DNA of 64,000 nucleotides from Synaphobranchus kaupii (GCA_029718625.1 CM056387.1:39077994-39141993); one strand, 5' to 3'; positions 1 to 28,048 are shown, counted from the stretch's first letter. Notes: generated by a model from the letters alone, not told the origin. Translations and numbers: made by a program.

Positions 1-1247
1 CAAAGGCACAAGCTCCCACAAAAATATCGTTTTTTTAAATTCTGGTGTATAAATGGGTTACAGCACTGGTTCCAAAATGTCACGACCACGTCACCCTTTT
101 AATAAGCAGCCCCCTTTGTTTCTTTGATCAAACCCTTCTAAAAAAAGTCTAAATGTATGTTCGAATAGCTAAAATACAGCATTAAATGTGACTGGTTCCA
201 AGGCCTACGGAAAGCTCATTATTTCTTTCCCACATTCATCTCAATCTCAAACAGTTTGGGAAGCGCCGGGTTACGGAACGTCTAAGGTTTAAAACTGTAA
301 GCACAGGCAAGGGACTCTGGGTAATGGGCCTGCGCGCGAATAAATAATGCACTAGCGTAAATGGCGCCGCTGCGTTCGTACACGGACGCTTGCAGGATGT
401 TCAATTTATATTGACTTAATAACGCTGTCATGTCATGTAAAATTTATAGGAAGGAAAGCCTTTCCCTTCTCTGCGAAATAAGGACCATTCATCGTGTTTC
501 CTATCCAGTAAAGCGTAATTGTTTTTTTATGCCATTTCCTTTCCACGCTTAATAACATGATCTGAACCAGGCACAGCAGGGCCTTTCTCCAGCGTAATTA
601 CAGTCTAATGAGTGCTCTCAATATGCTATTATCAGTTAGCCTTGAAAAGTGCTTTTCCCACTTTTTACAATTGTCTGTTCCCATTCCTATTTTTATTATT
701 TTTTTTCCCTGGTTTTTTTTGTCATGGCGAGACTTGCAATCATGCCGGCAATTGTGGCGCAAAAAATAAAATGGAGAATACAAGGTCTCATGCCTGTTTG
801 TTTTTAAAAGAACACTAGTCATGTGTTCTTTGATTAAGTCTCATATCCCGCACTAACAGAGACCAGAATCACTGATTCCTCACACAAAGATCGCTCGTCT
901 CATTTCTACATGTTGTCTACAGCGGGGGGGGGTGTGGGGGGTTTCCAACATTTTCTGATCCATGGGACCCCCACCCAGGCTCAGACATCCAGGGGACCCC
1001 CACCCAGGCTCAAAGACATCCAGGGGACCCCCATCATAAGTTAGAGGGTTTTATTAAAAAAATATATATACATTTTTTAAAAATGTGTATAATATTTTTT
1101 TAATATTTTTCCAAATCTATCTATAGTCATTGCATATCAAGTCTGGCCAGGGACCCCCTACAGTACCCCCTGTTAAAAACCCTGGCGTTTCACAGATACA
1201 CAACTCTGCCCACCGCCCGTTTTCTCCTATCCCATGATGCTCCTCAC
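1..1247. other. Non-coding stretch, presumed DHX8 intron
   Basis: No exon could be read on either strand. The sequence is AT-rich apart from a repeat fragment near 930-1185. It is presumed to be intron between DHX8 exon 21 and exons left of the window. Confidence 0.6.
930..1185 (+). repeat. Interspersed repeat fragment with short internal duplication
   Basis: A copy of an unnamed repeat family. The segment TGCATATCAAGTCTGGCCAG followed by GGACCCCCTACAGTACC recurs in opposite orientation at about 51412-51492. Inside it, a unit of about 33 bases containing GGGACCCCCACCCAGGCTCA is repeated near 963-1030. Confidence 0.5.
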
Positions 1248-16582
<15,335 letters not shown>

Positions 16583-16900
16583 CTCTTCCGATGTGTCCTC
16601 GGCCTCCGGGTGTTAGTTAGCGTTAGCTTCCTTGGTCGAGTAGTCCGTACGTGAGCTATGTGTGGGATACTTAGACAAACGGTAAATTATAAACTTTCAA
16701 AGATAACGTATAAATGTATCAAGTGCCAACAGCCTTAAATTTCACAGGTTCAAAAGAAAAACGAGCTCGCTATATGTTATTATCCCAAACGTTGGTGTTG
16801 ACAACACTCGCCATGATTTAGCTGCTGTAACCTTCGACCTTGTACACGTCAGACGTAGGAGCGTAGTGACGTCAGGTGCTCAAACGCGGCACCGTGGCAG
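16583..16900 (-). promoter_or_regulatory. DHX8 5' UTR and promoter region
   Basis: This is the sequence directly upstream of the DHX8 start. It has scattered CpGs and a perfect CRE/ATF palindrome TGACGTCA at 16867-16874, about 285 bases from the ATG. No TATA box is obvious, as is usual for housekeeping promoters. The transcription start is inferred, not seen. Confidence 0.55.
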
Positions 16901-17233
16901 CATAAAATTACATAATGTCTGATGAGAGACAACAGTTACATTTGAATTATTTAATGTACAAAAGTAAGTACGCATTTGCAATAGCATTACAAGAGCAATC
17001 CTAACAACGACAGACTAGTAATACTGAGAACCAGCACCAATGCAATAATAATAGCCAGGATTAGATCTGTGAATTTATTAATAAACTACCATAACAGTAA
17101 AATATGCAGTTAGTGTGTTCATTGTTTCATCTTAAAAAAATTTTCCCCGCAGAGAACCTTTTCTGAATAGCTGCCCTCGTGTTTGCTGTAAGGTATAACG
17201 TTATTGTCACGAAATCAGAGGACATCAGTTCAG

Positions 17234-17410
17234 GGGGGTATAGGTCTATTCCACAAAGCAAAATTACTGAGTTAGCTGGATAACTGCACTTGAGTAAAAT
17301 ATGGAACAGCTCTTTTTTACTTCAATCCATGTTCCAGATATGGGAGTGTTCCGGGTTTTACTCAGCGCAGTTATCCAGCAAACTCAGTAGTGCTTTGTGG
17401 AATACCCCCC
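17234..17410. mobile_element. Hairpin MITE
   Basis: TATTCCACAAAGC at 17247 pairs with GCTTTGTGGAATA ending at 17404. Further in, GAGTTAGCTGGATAACTGC pairs with GCAGTTATCCAGCAAACTC, so the two arms form a long near-perfect inverted repeat. GGGGGGTA and TACCCCCC flank it. Confidence 0.7.
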
Positions 17411-18013
17411 CGGACCTGAGATGTTGTTCACCAATACAGTCGTTGGATGTTACCCATCAATCCCAGTATAGTTGGCCTGCTCTTTTTGAGCGACGTCAGT
17501 CCGACTGCAAAGATCCTGATTCATCTGTTTGAAACACCCAGAGAGACGGAGAGCATGATAAACTGTCTGGCATCCAGACATAGGCCTAACTCCTGAAAGT
17601 TCTGGAGTCTCCAGAATTTAGGGCTTGGCTCCGGCATGCCTGATATGTGATAATAATCTCCAGGGAATAGTTAGCTCGCATGGAAAACACATCTGTTTTA
17701 TTAAATCTCCCGAAAGATTAGCAGGGTTGCCAGTACCTCAGGAGAAATTTGGCTGGGGTTTCCACGTTGCCTCTGAAAAGTAAACCAATATGGGGAGAAA
17801 GAGTTCTGTCTTTACTCCAGTTGAAGTGCGCCAACTGGAAATTATATCAGCAGAGTCACGCAACAAAGGTGCAAGGGATGCATGTTTTGAGAAAAGTGCC
17901 TTATAGACTAAGCCCCTTGGCTCTGCTCCCTGACTCTCTTTAGCTAGCCTCTGTCTTGCTTTTTGAATGTCCTTTTGTCATAGTAATGCAGTGTATCAGT
18001 GCTTGGCTGATAC

Positions 18014-18245
18014 CGGGGGCAGTGTAGTATAATGGTTAAGGAACTGGCCTTGTAACCAAAAGGTTGCAGGTTCGATTCCCAGGTAGGACACTGCCGTTGT
18101 ACCCTTGAGCAAAGTACTTAACCTAAATCGCTTCAGTATATATCCAGCTGTATAAATGGATAATGTGTAAAAAAAAAAAAATGCTAAAATGTTGTGTAAG
18201 TCGCTCTGGATAAGAGCATCTGCTAAATGCCTAATGTAATGTAAT
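18014..18245 (+). mobile_element. tRNA-derived SINE (UnaSINE-like), near full length
   Basis: Has the A-box region GTAGTATAATGGTTAAGGAA, B box GGTTCGATTCC, body TGCCGTTGTACCCTTGAGCA, and tail GGATAAGAGCATCTGCTAAA with (TGTAA)n. Confidence 0.88.
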
Positions 18246-18393
18246 ACCTGTGAACGCTCACCTGCATCAGCTCTAGAATGGTGCTTTTGAAATGTGCACT
18301 TTGACTGAATTTTTGCATTTTCACTACTTGGCACATATTCTAACATAATAAAAATAAGGAATTTGTGGCCAGCAATATAGAACGCCCAAAATA

Positions 18394-18431
<38 letters not shown>

Positions 18432-18688
18432 TTCTTTCACGCATTCTTTGTTGTTTACTTTCTGTTCCCTCTGGTGTTACCACATTACAGCACTTGGCCC
18501 ACAGTCAGATTGATGGGAGGATTTACTGGAGTACTTTTCCCCACACTAACTGCCACATTTTTACAGCTCACGGTACATGTGGGCACACACCACAAATGCA
18601 CTGAAATGGACAGCTTCACCAGCCTCTAGAACACTCCAAATGAACACGCTGTACGTAAAAGCGCACTTAGTTTCCCAGGCAACACCTT

Positions 18689-18946
18689 GGCTGTGTCCGA
18701 ATCAGAGCCCTATCTACTGCATATTGTGTACTGTATACTGCTCACTGCATACTGTTTAGTGACATGCAGTATGCAAAAAATATCCTCCATACTATTATCT
18801 GCATAAGTATAAGTATAATAAGTATATCATCCGTGGATATTAAGAACACTCTATTTTCAGAACTGTCGCATACTTAACAGCTTTTTAAAAAGTATACTCA
18901 ACTGGCATACTGAAAAGTAGGCAAGTGCGCTGATTCGGGCATGGCC
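18689..18946. mobile_element. MITE with imperfect inverted ends
   Basis: Left end GGCTGTGTCCGAATCAGAGC pairs with the right end GCGCTGATTCGGGCATGGCC. The interior holds many GTATACT/GCATACT words that can pair with each other. Confidence 0.6.
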
Positions 18947-20864
18947 CCACCTTTTTAATGCGGTTGCCACGTTAGATGCAGTCATGTGAGAACATGGTTG
19001 TTCATCTCTGCATATGAGTGTGGGTATGTAATATAACTGATTTTTAGTTTCATTTTCTCTGCAGTAATGCTCTCTGCTCTTCATGACCTATAAGTTTTTT
19101 TTTCCATGTGGAACTGAAGCGTGTGGTACAGCAGTATCACCGGCATAGCAATATCTAGCCTTCATTGATTGCATATGAACTTGCTCATGGTTGCTTTGCA
19201 CATCTACATCCTATGGGAATTTCTATTGTTTCTATTGTTACTTACTAATGGTTGCTTAGCTTCACATTATTGACCAATGAAACAGTTTTTTTTTTTTTTG
19301 TCAGTTCCTATAAACACTTCATCCACGTGTCTGACACAGTACAGCACGTTTGCTTTCCCATGGCAACACCCACAACCAGAGCTGTGGCATGTGACATCAC
19401 ACTTATTGCCGATTCCTAGTTTAAAATTTGCACTCCATGTTTAATCTGTTCAATTTATATGTGGCCTGTAGTAATATGACCTATTTGCTTGTGGTGTTAT
19501 TACAAGTTCTGCATCGTGAACATGACAAATAAAATGTATGTAAGGTGGAATTTAGGTCTTCCACTGGCAAAAAATGTATAGGCTAGTCTTTGTATCAGAC
19601 ACACTTGACATTTATTTTTATAATTTAAATACAAGTAATTTGACTTTATCAAATCATAAAATCGTGAGTTTTCATAATAATTGAAGTTAAATGTGAGTGG
19701 CTTGTGCAGATGTGTAAAGATTGATGGGGATGCATGTAGATTATAAGCTTATGGCTGGACCAACAACCGTAGGCCTCAAGCCGCACAGGCCATTACATGT
19801 GCAGCTTGTGTAAACACATAAACATCAAAGTATTCAGACCAGGTCAAGATGCCAGACTGTGAATGGCCTTGTTTTGCCTAATGATCTTGATCTAGACTGT
19901 CTATTATAATGATGCTTTAAAAAGAGTGATCATGCAAATAGCCTGTGGCTTGGTGTGTCTGGCGTGACGGGGGACAGTGCAGCGTCCATTCCTATTACAA
20001 GCTGCACTTCTTACGTTCAACCACAAGGTGGCACCCATGCAATGTCAATGTATTATTTTCGATAAAAGAAATTCTATATCATCCCTCCTTATTTTGCAGA
20101 TAATATTACGGGGAGAAGCACTTGGAACGCCAGGGCGTTCTCCTAATGCTAAAAAAAGAGAAAGGGGCCAAGGGGGCGTAACAAATGTGGGGCAGGTTAT
20201 TCAATTATTTATGTATTTTGCCCGTCTTTTTTTAAATACCGCACGGCGATATGATTCAGTTTGGTGTAAAGAGATGCGAGGTTTGTGAAAATGCGCATGA
20301 TTGGTTCAATGGAAGAACATGTCTCCTCTCTGCTGATCTAAACCATTCCACACCCTCAGTACTGCACTCATACAGTGCCCGTCCCATAGTGTCCCCCTAA
20401 CGCTAACCTTCAGTTTGTTTCATTTTAATAAGGGAAGTCAGGTCAAATACAGCCTTATGTTTTCGGTTTCTCCTTGCTTATTAGTCACAGATGTGGCTTT
20501 GCTTAGCAGTGACTCAGGGCCCTCCAAATGTTGTATGAATCAGAGGACTGGCCAGATTCAATAGAGGGGAGAAATTTACCTCAAGGCCTCTCCTAAAATG
20601 ACGTGCAAGTAAATCTAAGCATCAGCATTCACAAGGACATTGTGTTAATAGTGTCTAATTCAGTTAAAATAATAGTAGTTTTAAGTAACAAAAAAAAATT
20701 GGCCACATTAATTGTTTTTATTTTGTTTTGTTTTTGTCAAAACTGGCAGAAAACTGGACACAAAACTGTGAAATGTGTCAACTGACAGAATAAGACAATC
20801 ATAAAAATAAGCCCAAAAAGGCTGTGGGGTCTTTGCTATGCACAGTGTAGAGAAGGGAGTATCA

Positions 20865-20965
20865 GTGTGGAATAGCACTTGGCCTTGAACTTGGACTGCT
20901 GAGTGCCTTTCAATCCCAGCCGAGACACGGCCACTGTATCCCTGTTCAAAGATCTTAAATAATAA
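20865..20965 (+). mobile_element. Old SINE fragment
   Basis: Weak similarity to the SINE body (ACTTGGCCTTGAAC, CAATCCCAGCCGAGACACGG, CCACTGTATCCCTGTTCAAA). No tail remains. Confidence 0.4.
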
Positions 20966-21924
20966 ATACGATACACGGATGAAATCACAGGTCATTCCAA
21001 GTGTGCTTTCCTGCAAATTGAATTCAAGCTGAGTGCCAATGCTTATTTATACACTGACAAATGAACGTTTCCAAAAAAAAAAAAATGAAGATAACAACCT
21101 AAAAACTTGCAGCCGTAAATTAATTCCTCTCTCTTACGTCGCTGGAACAATCGTAACATTTTCTTGCAGGCATGCAGACAGTGCTCTTGGTTTATGTTTT
21201 CCTGTCCATCTCTAGAGCTGGAGTTTCTCTACAGCGATAAAGACTGAAAATAATTTCTCAGGGGCACGATGGTAGTATTGCAGCTGCTCACCGCCCCCAA
21301 GCACTGAGTTCAGTGTGTTAACCACGCCTCCACATGACCATTTCTGCGCTCAGAATCCGTGTTTGCGCACCTTTGAATGCCAAATATGAGTATCCACGTT
21401 TGCATGTATATCATATTAACGTGGGCCATCAATCAAATTATAGAACATCAACATGTGCCCGGATTCAGTTCATATTTGTCCATAACTTCGGCTAACAATA
21501 CAATGCTAGTGCCTCTGTTTTTTCCACACAAATATAATTCAGTGAGTTCGCCGATTACCAAATGTAACTTTTGCATTTCTTCAAAGTTACGGACAAATTT
21601 TTATTGAATACAAATTATAGTTTCATTGTGTTGCTGTACTGGTCCTTCCTGCAAACAGGCCGAGGAGAGAAGGATGTTGTTGGTAGTGCTGAGCTAACAG
21701 ATGGCAGTCTGGACCCCAAGCTTCCTTTCCCCAACACGAGGACCCCTGCTCTAAGCTCTGTGGCGGAGGAGATGTCTGGGGAACAGGGGGAAGCGATAAA
21801 GACACTTTGTCTTACATATTTGCTTAACACACCACCCTTACCCTGGGCTATCTCTGTGCTTTGCATGTTATCTGTTTAAACAGCTCAATGTTTACTGAAG
21901 CAATTGGGGTTAACTGCCTCGATC

Positions 21925-22125
21925 AGGATTTCTCAACCCCGGCTCCGGAGAGGCCCCGTAGGGACAGCTGCCTTTGTTGTTCCCTCAGAACCTAATATAC
22001 CAATTAAAGGAGTTTATTACACGGTTAACTCACCTCACCTGGTCTCCTGGATTTGAATTGTTGGATTTGAATTGTGAAGAGCAATCCAGCTGCTCCCCAG
22101 GATCAGGGTTGGGTACCCCTAGGTA
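21925..22125 (+). mobile_element. Interspersed repeat with inverted ends, copy 1
   Basis: Begins GATTTCTCAACCCCGGCTCC and ends CCCCAGGATCAGGGTTGGGT. The interior carries GTTAACTCACCTCACCTGGT. Related copies are at 46948-47130 and 57795-58262. It is probably a non-autonomous DNA element. Confidence 0.5.
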
Positions 22126-23116
22126 ACAAGTAGGTGCCGCACCCCAGATTTTGACGTTCATTCTCCCAAATAAAAGACTGATTCCCTGCGCTGTATCCTG
22201 CTGGCTCCACAGAGAAGACACACACACCGGATACTGGGTGGTCCGTCCGGCTAAAATGAGCAGCTCTCAGTTCTGGGGCGTGCCCGTGGGGGCGACCCGT
22301 AATTGATGGAGTCGATGGAGCACCCCCCACATCATCATGCAGTCGTGACTTTATCAGGTGCCCTGACGAGCGCACTCAGCCATTTAACAGACACTCATGC
22401 ACAATGACTCACATCGCTGACTGTGTTTTTTTTTATCTTCACTTTTTACCTGTGATCAATTTAAGCAGTATAATATTTGCTGAAGCAACTCAGGTTAGGA
22501 ACAATTAGGGTACCCGGGCAGTACCCCACCTGGGGTCAAACCCACTGAGCCTCAAGTTCAGTTCCCTAATACGGCCATGCCGCCAGTGCAATACTCACCT
22601 GTGCAATACTCACCTGGTGCCAGCCGATAGACCGAGCAGTGAAACGAGTGCGGGTCAGGACTAACCTGATCCAGACTCGAGCATTAGCTAGGGTAGGTCA
22701 GGGCTGCCTACATTGGTCAGTTTCAGACTGTCTCGTGAACGGGGGGGGGGGGGGCTTGCAATCCTGGACGACTGGAGGGGGATTAGGATGGAGGGGGGAC
22801 ATCACATAGCACATAGGTCTGATTCTGGCGTGGGGGGGGGGTTGACTGAGTAAGTGAAAGAGCTCAGAAGTGATTTGACAGTATTATGGCTCCTAAGGCA
22901 GACTGAAATGCGTTCTTCCCATTTGATGAACTTTGCATGATCAGAAGGCCCGTAGATGTAAAGAAATGCACAACTGTCAACGTGTCTTTTTTTCTCTTCT
23001 TTCTTTTTCTGGGGGTTTTGTTGCTAAATTGTCAACCCACATATCAGTGCTTTGCTGCCACCTATTGAAATTGAGTGTATTTGGGGAAAAAAACATCCCA
23101 TCAGGTATCAAATCAA

Positions 23117-23275
23117 ATGTATTTATATGGCTTTGTCACAACAGGCCCACGCCTAAAACAAAAAGCAAGCCAAGGCTGACAGTGGCAAAGAAAAATCGAG
23201 ATAAATAAGAAATCTTGGAGGACCCAGACATAGAAGGAGGAGCCCCATCCTCCATTGGACGGCTGCAGTTGTCGA
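23117..23275 (+). repeat. Interspersed repeat (TATTTATATGGC family), copy 1
   Basis: Shares with 48838-49035 the order: TATTTATATGGC/TATTTGTATAGCGC, AAGCAAGCCAAGGCTGACAG / GAGCGAGCCAAAGGCAACAG, GTGGCAA(A/G)GAAAAA, then GGAGCCCCATCCTCC. It is a common teleost repeat whose class I cannot name. Confidence 0.55.
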
Positions 23276-23761
23276 TCTCCTCGTCATCCATTCAGCCGCA
23301 GCCATAGTCTTTGGCCTCGCCTCTGACCTCTGAGGTCAAAAGGATCGGTTCAGTTGCTGAAATGGTGAACCTGGATTAGCCTGTGTGATTAAACAAGTCC
23401 TGGTTTTAACACAGATGTCAGTAGTGGAGACTCTAGGGTCAGGAATGACACCTGGCTTTGAAGTGGACACTCAAACTTGGCGACGGCCATCTTGAGAAAA
23501 AAGAAACACACAACCATCATCACCATCCTTGATGAGGACAATCGTAAGATATCCAGGATAATAAGCATCTGCCGAATGAAGGCAGTTAATGATGAATCTT
23601 TAATTCTTCAGGGTTTCTGCTGACTTCTCTCTTGGGTTAAAAAGTAAAAAAAAAAAAAAAAAAATAGTTAAAATAAACAGGCCATAAAGAATCGTGCACA
23701 ACCTTGGCCTGCATCACAGCTGGGTTGCGTGTCACAGTTGGGGGGTGTATCTTGCATCGAT

Positions 23762-23958
23762 CAGAGGTGGAACATCCTAGTTCAGAAAGTAAAAGTCCTT
23801 CCCAGGATTTTGTTCCAATCACCTGGATTTACTAATTAGTGCCATTCCTCAGCCAAGAGGTAGAACTAATTAGTGAAATCAGCTGGCTGATGTGTTCAAG
23901 GGTGGAAGCAAAACACGGCAGGACTTTTACTTTCTGACCCCTGGACTTTCCACCTCTG
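23762..23958. mobile_element. hAT-type MITE, copy A, with 8-base target duplication
   Basis: Ends CAGAGGTGGAACATCC and GGACTTTCCACCTCTG are inverted repeats. The flanks are GCATCGAT on the left and GCATTGAT on the right, an 8-base duplication with one change, as hAT transposases make. Confidence 0.8.
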
Positions 23959-26673
23959 GCATTGATTTAAAGCCTCATTGTTTTGGTTCACGGGGGGCAA
24001 TCACAGTAAGATGGCGGAATCCAATCTGTTTGTGTTCTGCTCTGTGTTTGCGGGGCACAGCAGTGGCGATAGGCTGATTAGGAAGTGACCTTTACGGCTG
24101 AGCGGAGAGGCGACAGGCCTGTATAACTCCCCAACCCCCCGTCCCGCCCGCCCGCCCCCCAAGGGACACGGCGGGAGCCAGGCCGGACACGGATGTGATG
24201 CAGGCAGACCCCCCCCCCCCCGACTCTCGCCCGCTGTCCCCACACAACCCCCCGCGTAGCGCTGGACCAATCCCAGGGCTCCCCGCTGCCAGAATCCCCA
24301 CCCCCCCACCGCTCCCCCACTCCCTATCGCCACCCTTGCATTGATGCAAAAGCCCCAGTTTTGTCCTCCATAACGTTTCCCTTCCTCTCTCCTCAAATGC
24401 CATTCACGAAACATCACGTCTTTCTATCTTCGCCGTTTCCGAGGCGAGCGAATCCATTCCTTTCAGCCCCCCCCCCCCCCCCCCCCCCCCCCCAGCTCCC
24501 CCCCAGCCCCCCCGCCCCCCCCCCCACCATCCACTGGAGGTTTACAGCTGTGTAAATTTGATTAATAGAGCGTGGTGGGCTTTCTAACTTATTTATTTAT
24601 CTTGCTTAACAGATCCATCCATAAGACCCTCCCCTTCGCTCTCTCTCTCTCTCTCTCTTTTATCCTTCTCCCCCCGTGCTCTCCATCTCTGTCCCCATTA
24701 TGAGAGCCGTTCTTCTTCTCTCCGGGACCTCCTCCATGCCCCCTTTTTCCCTCTCCATCTTTATTTTTCTCTGGGTCTAGCCCCCCCCCCCCACCCCCCC
24801 ACCCACCACTCCAAATCTATAACCTCCCCAACTCACTGCTCCCCTGCCAAGGGCTTTTACAAGCAAACCACCGCTATTATTCCCAACCTGAGTAGCGCCG
24901 CGTTTGTCACGTGTTGTAGAGGGGAGGTTGACGTTGGGGGGATGGGGCTGGGGGCTGTTGGAGGGGGCAGGGCCCGTCTGAAGCCCCCCCCCCCCCCCCC
25001 CCCCCCGATTCCCTCCCTCCCCTCTCTTTCTCTGTCCTCACCTGACCCGCCTGAGAGGAATTGAGGCCATGCTGGGAGGGAGGGGAGGGGAGAGGAGAGA
25101 GAAGGACCTGGTTACGTAACGGCCTTTAAACGCGTGTGAGTCCAGGACATCGCGTTCACCCGCGCAGTTGAACGAGTTTACCCAGCGCACACGCTGTTTC
25201 AGACAGACAGTGGTGGGGGTGGGGTGGGGGTGGGGGGGGGGATGACATAACAGGCCTTCTCCAGTGGGCTCTTTTTAAAGGGCGGGGCAGCTTACAGGTA
25301 CCCGGGGACATTTTTCGTGAGTGCGCCTGGGCCAACATTGGCCAGTCCTGGGTCCCCACAAAGACGCTTTAAGAGTCGTGGGCCGCGAAAACCGCCGTGC
25401 TCCTCATGCACAGGTCATAGGTCATGTTGAGTTTTTTTCTGGAAGTGGGCTGAACCTCCCTTTGCTTGCTTATGACTCGATGGAAAGAAAGCTGTGAGAT
25501 GTACAAAACTCAGCTGTACAAAAATACATATGCTGGACCAGGGTTCTCATGCTATTTTCAAAAAAAGGGCTAAATGTGTCTGTGCATGTCGTGTGTGTGT
25601 GTGTGCGTGTGTGCATGTTTGTACTGTGCGCATACACGCAGCTCTACAGTTAGTGTTTGCTCGTCTGTCTGCTGTGAGTGGAAAATTCCTGTTGGAACTG
25701 AGCAGGGAGAGAGTGAGGGGAGGGGTGGGGTCTGAGACAGGAAAACAGTGGAGGGATTGGTGGAGGGGAAAGCTGCCTTTGTGACATCACTGCCTCTACA
25801 ACAACCTCTCCAGCACACGAACTGCACACTGAGCATGCTCTCTAGGCTGTGGGAAAAGGGGGGGGGGGGGGGGCTGCCTCTTCATATCCATTGAGTTTTC
25901 CTTAATGAGCCTTTTACATGTGCTGTGTCTACAAAGAGTTTGGAATTGCATAATCATGCTTGTGCACATTATCAAGAAGCATTAGAGAGTGTAGATAAAA
26001 AAAATATTAAAAAGACTACAATGCAATGGGGGTATAGCCATATAAACTGTTAGAACTGGGAGAGATACGTCTGCCATTTGCTTTTTTTTAAGCTGGATCT
26101 CCGCTTACAGTGAATCCAAAACAGACAATGGATTCCTACCCCACGCTCATGTGACTTGAGTGGTCGGTCTTTCAGCTCTGCGGGAGTAGCAGTTCTGGCC
26201 TTCCGCCACTAGAGGGCCCCCACGCTCTCATGCTGACCAAACCAGCGGCTCTCTCCTCACGTGACGCGGCCAGGAAGCCCCCCAACCACGTTTACACCCC
26301 GCGCGCGGATCCCGCCGCCGCCGCCGCCCACGCCTGCATCCTCGTCCCGCGCTCCCGGACCTGCCGTGCGCTGATATTCGCCTTCCTGTCCATCGGCTCG
26401 GGGGGATAAATCGATCCCTGTGAAGGGGTCCGGGTGGGCAAGGAGCAGCTGCTGACATTGATCAGCAGAGGGGAGGACCACGATGTGGAGGGAGAACTGC
26501 CCGGCAGAATCAATACTGCTGCACATTTAACCACTGAGGGAAGTGGCAGCAGCTTGGGCTCAGGGGTCGAAATTTTAACCGGATTTTTGTTTCACCCAGG
26601 AACTAATCCCCCCCTCCACCCACCCACCGAACCCCCCCCCACTAGTTTTCCTATGTAGATTATTGAAGTATTT

Positions 26674-27742
26674 ACACAGACGGGTGACAAATTAAAGGAA
26701 AAACATGAATAAATGAGTTGAGAAACACAACGAATGCAGATGTGGGGGGGTGGTTTGGCTCCACTTGTCCCCCTGAGAGGGAAGCCTCACTGCAAATCAA
26801 TACAAAGTTATTCTGAGTGATCACCTTTTTCCTATGATGAAACATTTCTACCCTGATGGGAGTGGTCTCTTGCAGGATGACAATGCCCCCATCGACAGGG
26901 CACAGGGGGAGTCACTGACAATGCCCCCATCGACAGGGCACAGGGGGAGTCACTGACAATGCCCCCATCCACAGGGCACAGGGGAGTCACTGACAATGCC
27001 CCCATCCACAGGGCACAGGGGGAGTCACTGACAATGCCCCCATCCACAGGGCACAGGGGGAGTCACTGACAATGCCCCCATCCACAGGGCACGGGGGAGT
27101 CACTGACAATGCCCCCATCCACAGGGCACAGGGGGAGTCACTGACAATGCCCCCATCCACAGGGCACAGGGGGAGTCACTGACAATGCCCCCATCCACAG
27201 GGCACAGGGGGAGTCACTGACAATGCCCCCATCCACAGGGCACAGGGGGAGTCACTGACAATGCCCCCATCCACAGGGCACAGGGGGAGTCACTGACAAT
27301 GCCCCCATCCACAGGGCACAGGGGGAGTCACTGACAATGCCCCCATCCACAGGGCACAGGGGGAGTCACTGACAATGCCCCCATCCACAGGGCACGGGGG
27401 AGTCACTGACAATGCCCCCATCCACAGGGCACGGGGGAGTCACTGACAATGCCCCCATCCACAGGGCACGGGGGAGTCACTGACAATGCCCCCATCCACA
27501 GGGCACAGGGGGAGTCACTGACAATGCCCCCATCCACAGGGCACGAGGGAGTCACTGAATGGTTTGCTGAGTATGAAAATGATGTGATTCATATGCTATG
27601 GCCTTCGCAGTCACCAGATCTCAACCCAAATGAACACCTACGGGAGATTTTGGACCGACGTGTTAGACATGCTCATTCAGGCGGCTTGTGGTAGCCCAAC
27701 AACTACGACACTTTATGTTGGTTTTTTATTTAATTTGTACCC

Positions 27743-27752
<10 letters not shown>
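26674..27752 (+). mobile_element. Tc1-like transposon remnant, transposase interrupted by a minisatellite
   Basis: The left end has GGGTGACAAATTAAAGG and the right end the matching inverted TTAATTTGTACCCTG, likely terminal repeats. Inside, AAACATTTCTACCCTGATGG (MKHFYPDGSG in its frame), GGATGACAATGCCCCCATCG (DDNAPI) and, after the array, GTCACTGAATGGTTTGC (VTEWF) and CCAGATCTCAACCCAAATGA (PDLNPNE, then HLREILDRRVR) give the D..D34E core of Tc1 transposases. The N-terminal half is absent, so it is inactive. Confidence 0.85.
26878..27553 (+). repeat. 37-38-base minisatellite, about 18 copies, inside the Tc1 transposase
   Basis: Units read GACAATGCCCCCATCCACAG then GGCACAGGGGGAGTCACT, with a G4/G5 length variant and A/G variant. 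The first two copies have ATCGACA where later ones have ATCCACA. The unit is a piece of the transposase gene from the catalytic Asp codon to the VT codons. Confidence 0.93.
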
Positions 27753-27783
<31 letters not shown>

Positions 27784-27785
27784 GT
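27740..27785 (+). repeat. (TA)n microsatellite
   Basis: A run of TA dinucleotides at the right end of the Tc1 remnant. TA is also the Tc1 target, but here it is a simple repeat. Confidence 0.85.
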
Positions 27786-27818
27786 ATATATATTTATAAA
27801 ATTTAATATCGCTCAAGA

Positions 27819-27991
27819 GCAGTATGTACTATACTCTCATATACTGTACAGATGCTTGCTACAGTATGTACTATACTCTCATATACTGTACAGATGCTTG
27901 CTACAGTATGTACTATACTCTCATATACTGTACAGATGCTTGCTACAGTATGTACTATACTCTCATATACTGTACAGATGCTTGCTACAGT
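27819..27991 (+). repeat. 42-base minisatellite, four copies
   Basis: Units contain AGTATGTACTATACTCTCAT and ATACTGTACAGATGCTTGCT, starting at 27821, 27863, 27905 and 27947, nearly identical. It lies between two Tc1 remnants. Confidence 0.92.
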
Positions 27992-28048
27992 TTGGCTACT
28001 TGCTGAGTCTATTACATTGTAAACAGGGCTTGGGAATACATCACTGAA

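Larger units (their letters stand above)
16901..26670. other. Intergenic region between DHX8 and THRA, left part
   Basis: No spliced or intact gene was recognised on either strand. Recognisable contents are MITEs and SINEs listed separately, poly-C/G runs, (CA)n at about 18397-18429, and a GC-rich patch near 26280-26400 with (GCC)n. The rest looks like unique non-coding sequence. Confidence 0.6.

Noticed and set aside
18030..18090. Possible tRNA genes (A and B boxes)
   Set aside because: These are tRNA-derived heads of SINEs, repeated in at least four copies with SINE bodies and (TGTAA)n tails; no cloverleaf with a proper acceptor stem was seen.
23324..23338. Everted half-sites TGACCT-CTG-AGGTCA
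   Set aside because: Spacing of three is not a usual thyroid receptor arrangement, and the site lies at the edge of an interspersed repeat.
27449..27694. An 81-codon open frame with transposase motifs as a working gene
   Set aside because: It is the C-terminal scrap of a Tc1 transposase; the N-terminal half is missing and the core is split by a minisatellite.
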